Made by a program: the position numbers and the translations under genes. A model generated the notes under the pieces. The model made no database searches. It was not told the DNA's origin and saw nothing but the letters and a program-made list of their open reading frames with translations. DNA of 64,000 nucleotides from Dyadobacter sp. CY347 (GTDB taxonomy: Bacteria; Bacteroidota; Bacteroidia; Cytophagales; Spirosomataceae): assembly GCF_021502655.1 (NCBI RefSeq), contig NZ_JAKFFT010000007.1, forward strand, positions 62,001-126,000. Direction: 5' to 3'. Below, in pieces: positions 62,375-64,000 of this stretch; the first letter of the stretch is position 1; every line of letters starts with the position of its first letter.

Positions 62375-62956
62375 ATGGCAGCAATTGAAGAATCCGGTGG
62401 TGGTGGGCATGGCAAAGGCGACGGTAAGGTTCGGGGCAAAAAGATGTCCACCCGTGTGGACATGACGCCAATGGTGGACTTGGGATTCTTGCTTATCACG
62501 TTTTTCATGCTAGCAACGACAATGTCGAAACCGACATCCATGACGTTGGCTGTGCCTGACAAGACTGATGAGAAAGACCAGGAAAAAACCGAACCGTTAA
62601 AAGCGTCGAAAGTGTTGACCCTGTTTATGGGATCCAACGACGATGTATATTATCTTGACGGAGTAGCTGCGGATGACGATAAAGCAGAAGCATCTTTGAA
62701 AACAACCCGCTACGGGTTCGATTTGAGAAGCGTGATTTTTGCCTCTGCAAAACGCATTAATGCTGCGAATCCTAAAGATGAAAAAGGAAACGATCCTTTT
62801 GTTGTGGTAATTAAGCCAACGCCTGTTTCAACCTATAAAAATATGGTTGACGTACTGGACGAAATGGCCATTACTAAATCAAAAAGATATGCACTTGTAG
62901 AGACTCTGACGGATTCGGAGAAAAAGCTCTTAGGTGACAAGATCGAGGAAAAATAA
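62375..62956 (+). CDS. exbD: ExbD/TolR biopolymer transport protein, second copy
   Basis: 193 residues. N-terminal Gly/His/Lys-rich tail, then VDMTPMVDLGFLLITFFMLA with the functional Asp. It differs clearly from the first copy, so the pair is an old duplication, typical of Bacteroidota, where two ExbD types may act together. It lies 36 bp after the first exbD. Confidence 0.92.
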   Translation: MAAIEESGGGGHGKGDGKVRGKKMSTRVDMTPMVDLGFLLITFFMLATTMSKPTSMTLAVPDKTDEKDQEKTEPLKASKVLTLFMGSNDDVYYLDGVAADDDKAEASLKTTRYGFDLRSVIFASAKRINAANPKDEKGNDPFVVVIKPTPVSTYKNMVDVLDEMAITKSKRYALVETLTDSEKKLLGDKIEEK

Positions 62957-62985
62957 TAATTTAATCAAATCAAATTCAAAGCGCC

Positions 62986-63810
62986 ATGGCAGAAATAGGC
63001 CCGAATGCTACACTGGATGATATAGTGTTTGCTGATCGTAATAAGGCGTACGGAGCATTTTCACTTCGTCGGGGCTATCGTGCCGATGTGACGAAGGCTA
63101 CCTTGATCGGAGCGGCTCTCTTTGTTCTTGCAATGTTTACACCGTCAATTATTAATAGACTGTCGGCAGGCGAGGAAGAAGAAGTGGCAATGGTTGAAGT
63201 GGATTTAATGAAAATACCACCGCCGCCAATAGATCCGGCAGAACCACCACCGCCACCACCACCCCCGGTTGAACAACCAAAGGTGAACACGGTGAAGTTC
63301 TTGCCTCCTGAGGTAAAAAAGGATGAAGAAGTGCCTGAAGAGGTGCCACCACCAACAGTAGAAGAAATTAAAGAAGCTGTTGTTGCGGATAAAACAATTG
63401 AAGGAGATCCTAATGCCAACGAAATCATTGTGGCTCCGGAAGCAGTTGCGGCACCAAGCAAAGGAACAGTTGTAGAAGCAGCACCAGAACCGGAAAAGGT
63501 TTTTACCGTTGTTGAGCAGCAGCCTGAGTTTCCAGGTGGTACGGCTGAAATGTACAAGTATTTAGGTAAAAATATCAAATACCCAAGTGCAGCTTCACGT
63601 GCCAACGTTTCAGGAAGGGTGTTTATGTCATTCGTTGTAAATACGGATGGTAGTATCCAAGATGTGGCTGTATTAAAAGGACTTGGTTTTGGTTGCGATG
63701 AAGAAGCTATCCGTGTTGTGAAAGCAATGCCGAAGTGGAAGCCAGGAAAGCAATCAGGACGTGCAGTTCGTGTTAAGTACAACTTGCCAATCAATTTCCA
63801 GCTGGAGTAA
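62986..63810 (+). CDS. tonB: TonB energy-transducing protein
   Basis: 274 residues. A cytoplasmic start (DDIVFADRNKAYGAFSLRRG), one membrane helix (LIGAALFVLAMFTPSII), a Pro-rich spacer (about 70-125, PPPPIDPAEPPPPPPPP) and a TonB C-terminal domain (FPGGTAEMYKYLGKNIKYPS ... VKAMPKWKPGKQSGRAVRVK). It contacts the TonB boxes of SusC-type transporters. Last in the exb operon. Start near YGAFSLR is conserved in this phylum. Confidence 0.95.
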   Translation: MAEIGPNATLDDIVFADRNKAYGAFSLRRGYRADVTKATLIGAALFVLAMFTPSIINRLSAGEEEEVAMVEVDLMKIPPPPIDPAEPPPPPPPPVEQPKVNTVKFLPPEVKKDEEVPEEVPPPTVEEIKEAVVADKTIEGDPNANEIIVAPEAVAAPSKGTVVEAAPEPEKVFTVVEQQPEFPGGTAEMYKYLGKNIKYPSAASRANVSGRVFMSFVVNTDGSIQDVAVLKGLGFGCDEEAIRVVKAMPKWKPGKQSGRAVRVKYNLPINFQLE

Positions 63811-63813
63811 CTC

Positions 63814-64000
63814 ATGAGGGAAAAACCATTGCATGAGAAGATCGGTGATCTAACCTCTGTGTTAATGGCTCTGACATACATAGGAGGAGGGGTCTTTTTA
63901 GTCCTCTCCTCCTTGTCTTTTAGGTTGTTACCAGTTGGTAGTCTGGCAAGGAATGCTTTTGCTGGCACACTTATTTTGTACGGAGCTTACAGAGGATACA
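63814..64000 (+). CDS. Small membrane protein, C-terminus beyond right edge
   Basis: 62 codons visible: MREKPLHEKIGDLTSVLMAL, then TYIGGGVFLVLSSLSFRLLP and RNAFAGTLILYGAYRGY. Two predicted helices. It starts 3 bp after the tonB stop, so it should be in the same transcript. No family recognised; incomplete. Confidence 0.6.
   Translation, partial: MREKPLHEKIGDLTSVLMALTYIGGGVFLVLSSLSFRLLPVGSLARNAFAGTLILYGAYRGY

Noticed and set aside
63075..63968. 297-residue open frame opposite tonB
   Set aside because: Ser/Gly/Thr-rich mirror of the Pro-rich spacer of TonB.

Overview
The window looks like a chromosome segment of a Bacteroidota bacterium, most likely order Cytophagales and close to Dyadobacter/Spirosomaceae. 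The signs are two SusC/SusD pairs, an ECF sigma/FecR pair, a PorT-like protein and a C-terminal type IX secretion (T9SS) sorting domain, a UbiE/MenG methyltransferase, ExbB-ExbD-ExbD-TonB, promoters of the TAnnTTTG type, and a tRNA gene without an encoded CCA. The species assignment is inference.

Region 1 (1 to about 11.64 kb) is visibly more AT-rich and reads as an integrated genomic island. It carries a type I restriction-modification operon on the minus strand (hsdM, hsdS, an AlbA_2/HATPase gene, then hsdR running off the left edge). Next come two divergent unknown genes (one glycosylase-like, one PD-(D/E)XK-like), a RhuM-Fic fusion, an unknown gene and a tyrosine recombinase. It ends at a 22-bp tRNA 3'-end fragment followed by a tRNA-type terminator, the usual scar of integration into a tRNA gene. 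The intact tRNA should lie beyond the left edge.

Region 2 (11.7 to 16.65 kb) holds a secreted lipoprotein with a DUF6973-like C-terminal domain. Downstream on the same strand is a tandem family of four related small exported proteins, one broken by an internal deletion, plus a shorter fifth remnant. The layout resembles a toxin-like protein with a bank of immunity-like paralogs. An XRE regulator and a 34-bp periodic repeat lie next to it.

Region 3 (17 to 33.75 kb) is a nutrient-uptake locus: one SusC/D pair on the plus strand facing an esterase, a 1304-residue SGNH/glucose-dehydrogenase-like/HEAT/cupredoxin fusion, and a second SusC/D pair with a FecR/ECF-sigma pair on the minus strand.

Region 4 (33.8 to 47.5 kb) has a RecB-like nuclease, outer-membrane proteins, UbiE, PorT, tRNA-Val(TAC) with an adjacent tRNA-Val-like remnant, a large T9SS cargo protein, a Gfo/Idh/MocA oxidoreductase, and a translationally coupled trio (bi-domain oxidoreductase, heparinase II/III-like, glycosyltransferase) probably serving surface polysaccharide.

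Region 5 (47.5 to 64 kb) is mostly core genome: a thioredoxin-like protein, nuoI (with a long repeat tail), nuoJ and nuoK without the rest of nuo, a PurF-like enzyme, recO, a small Cys-rich protein, lptB, recJ, ruvX, def, an omega-amidase, gatC, and the exbB/exbD/exbD/tonB energy-transducing operon that would power the SusC transporters.
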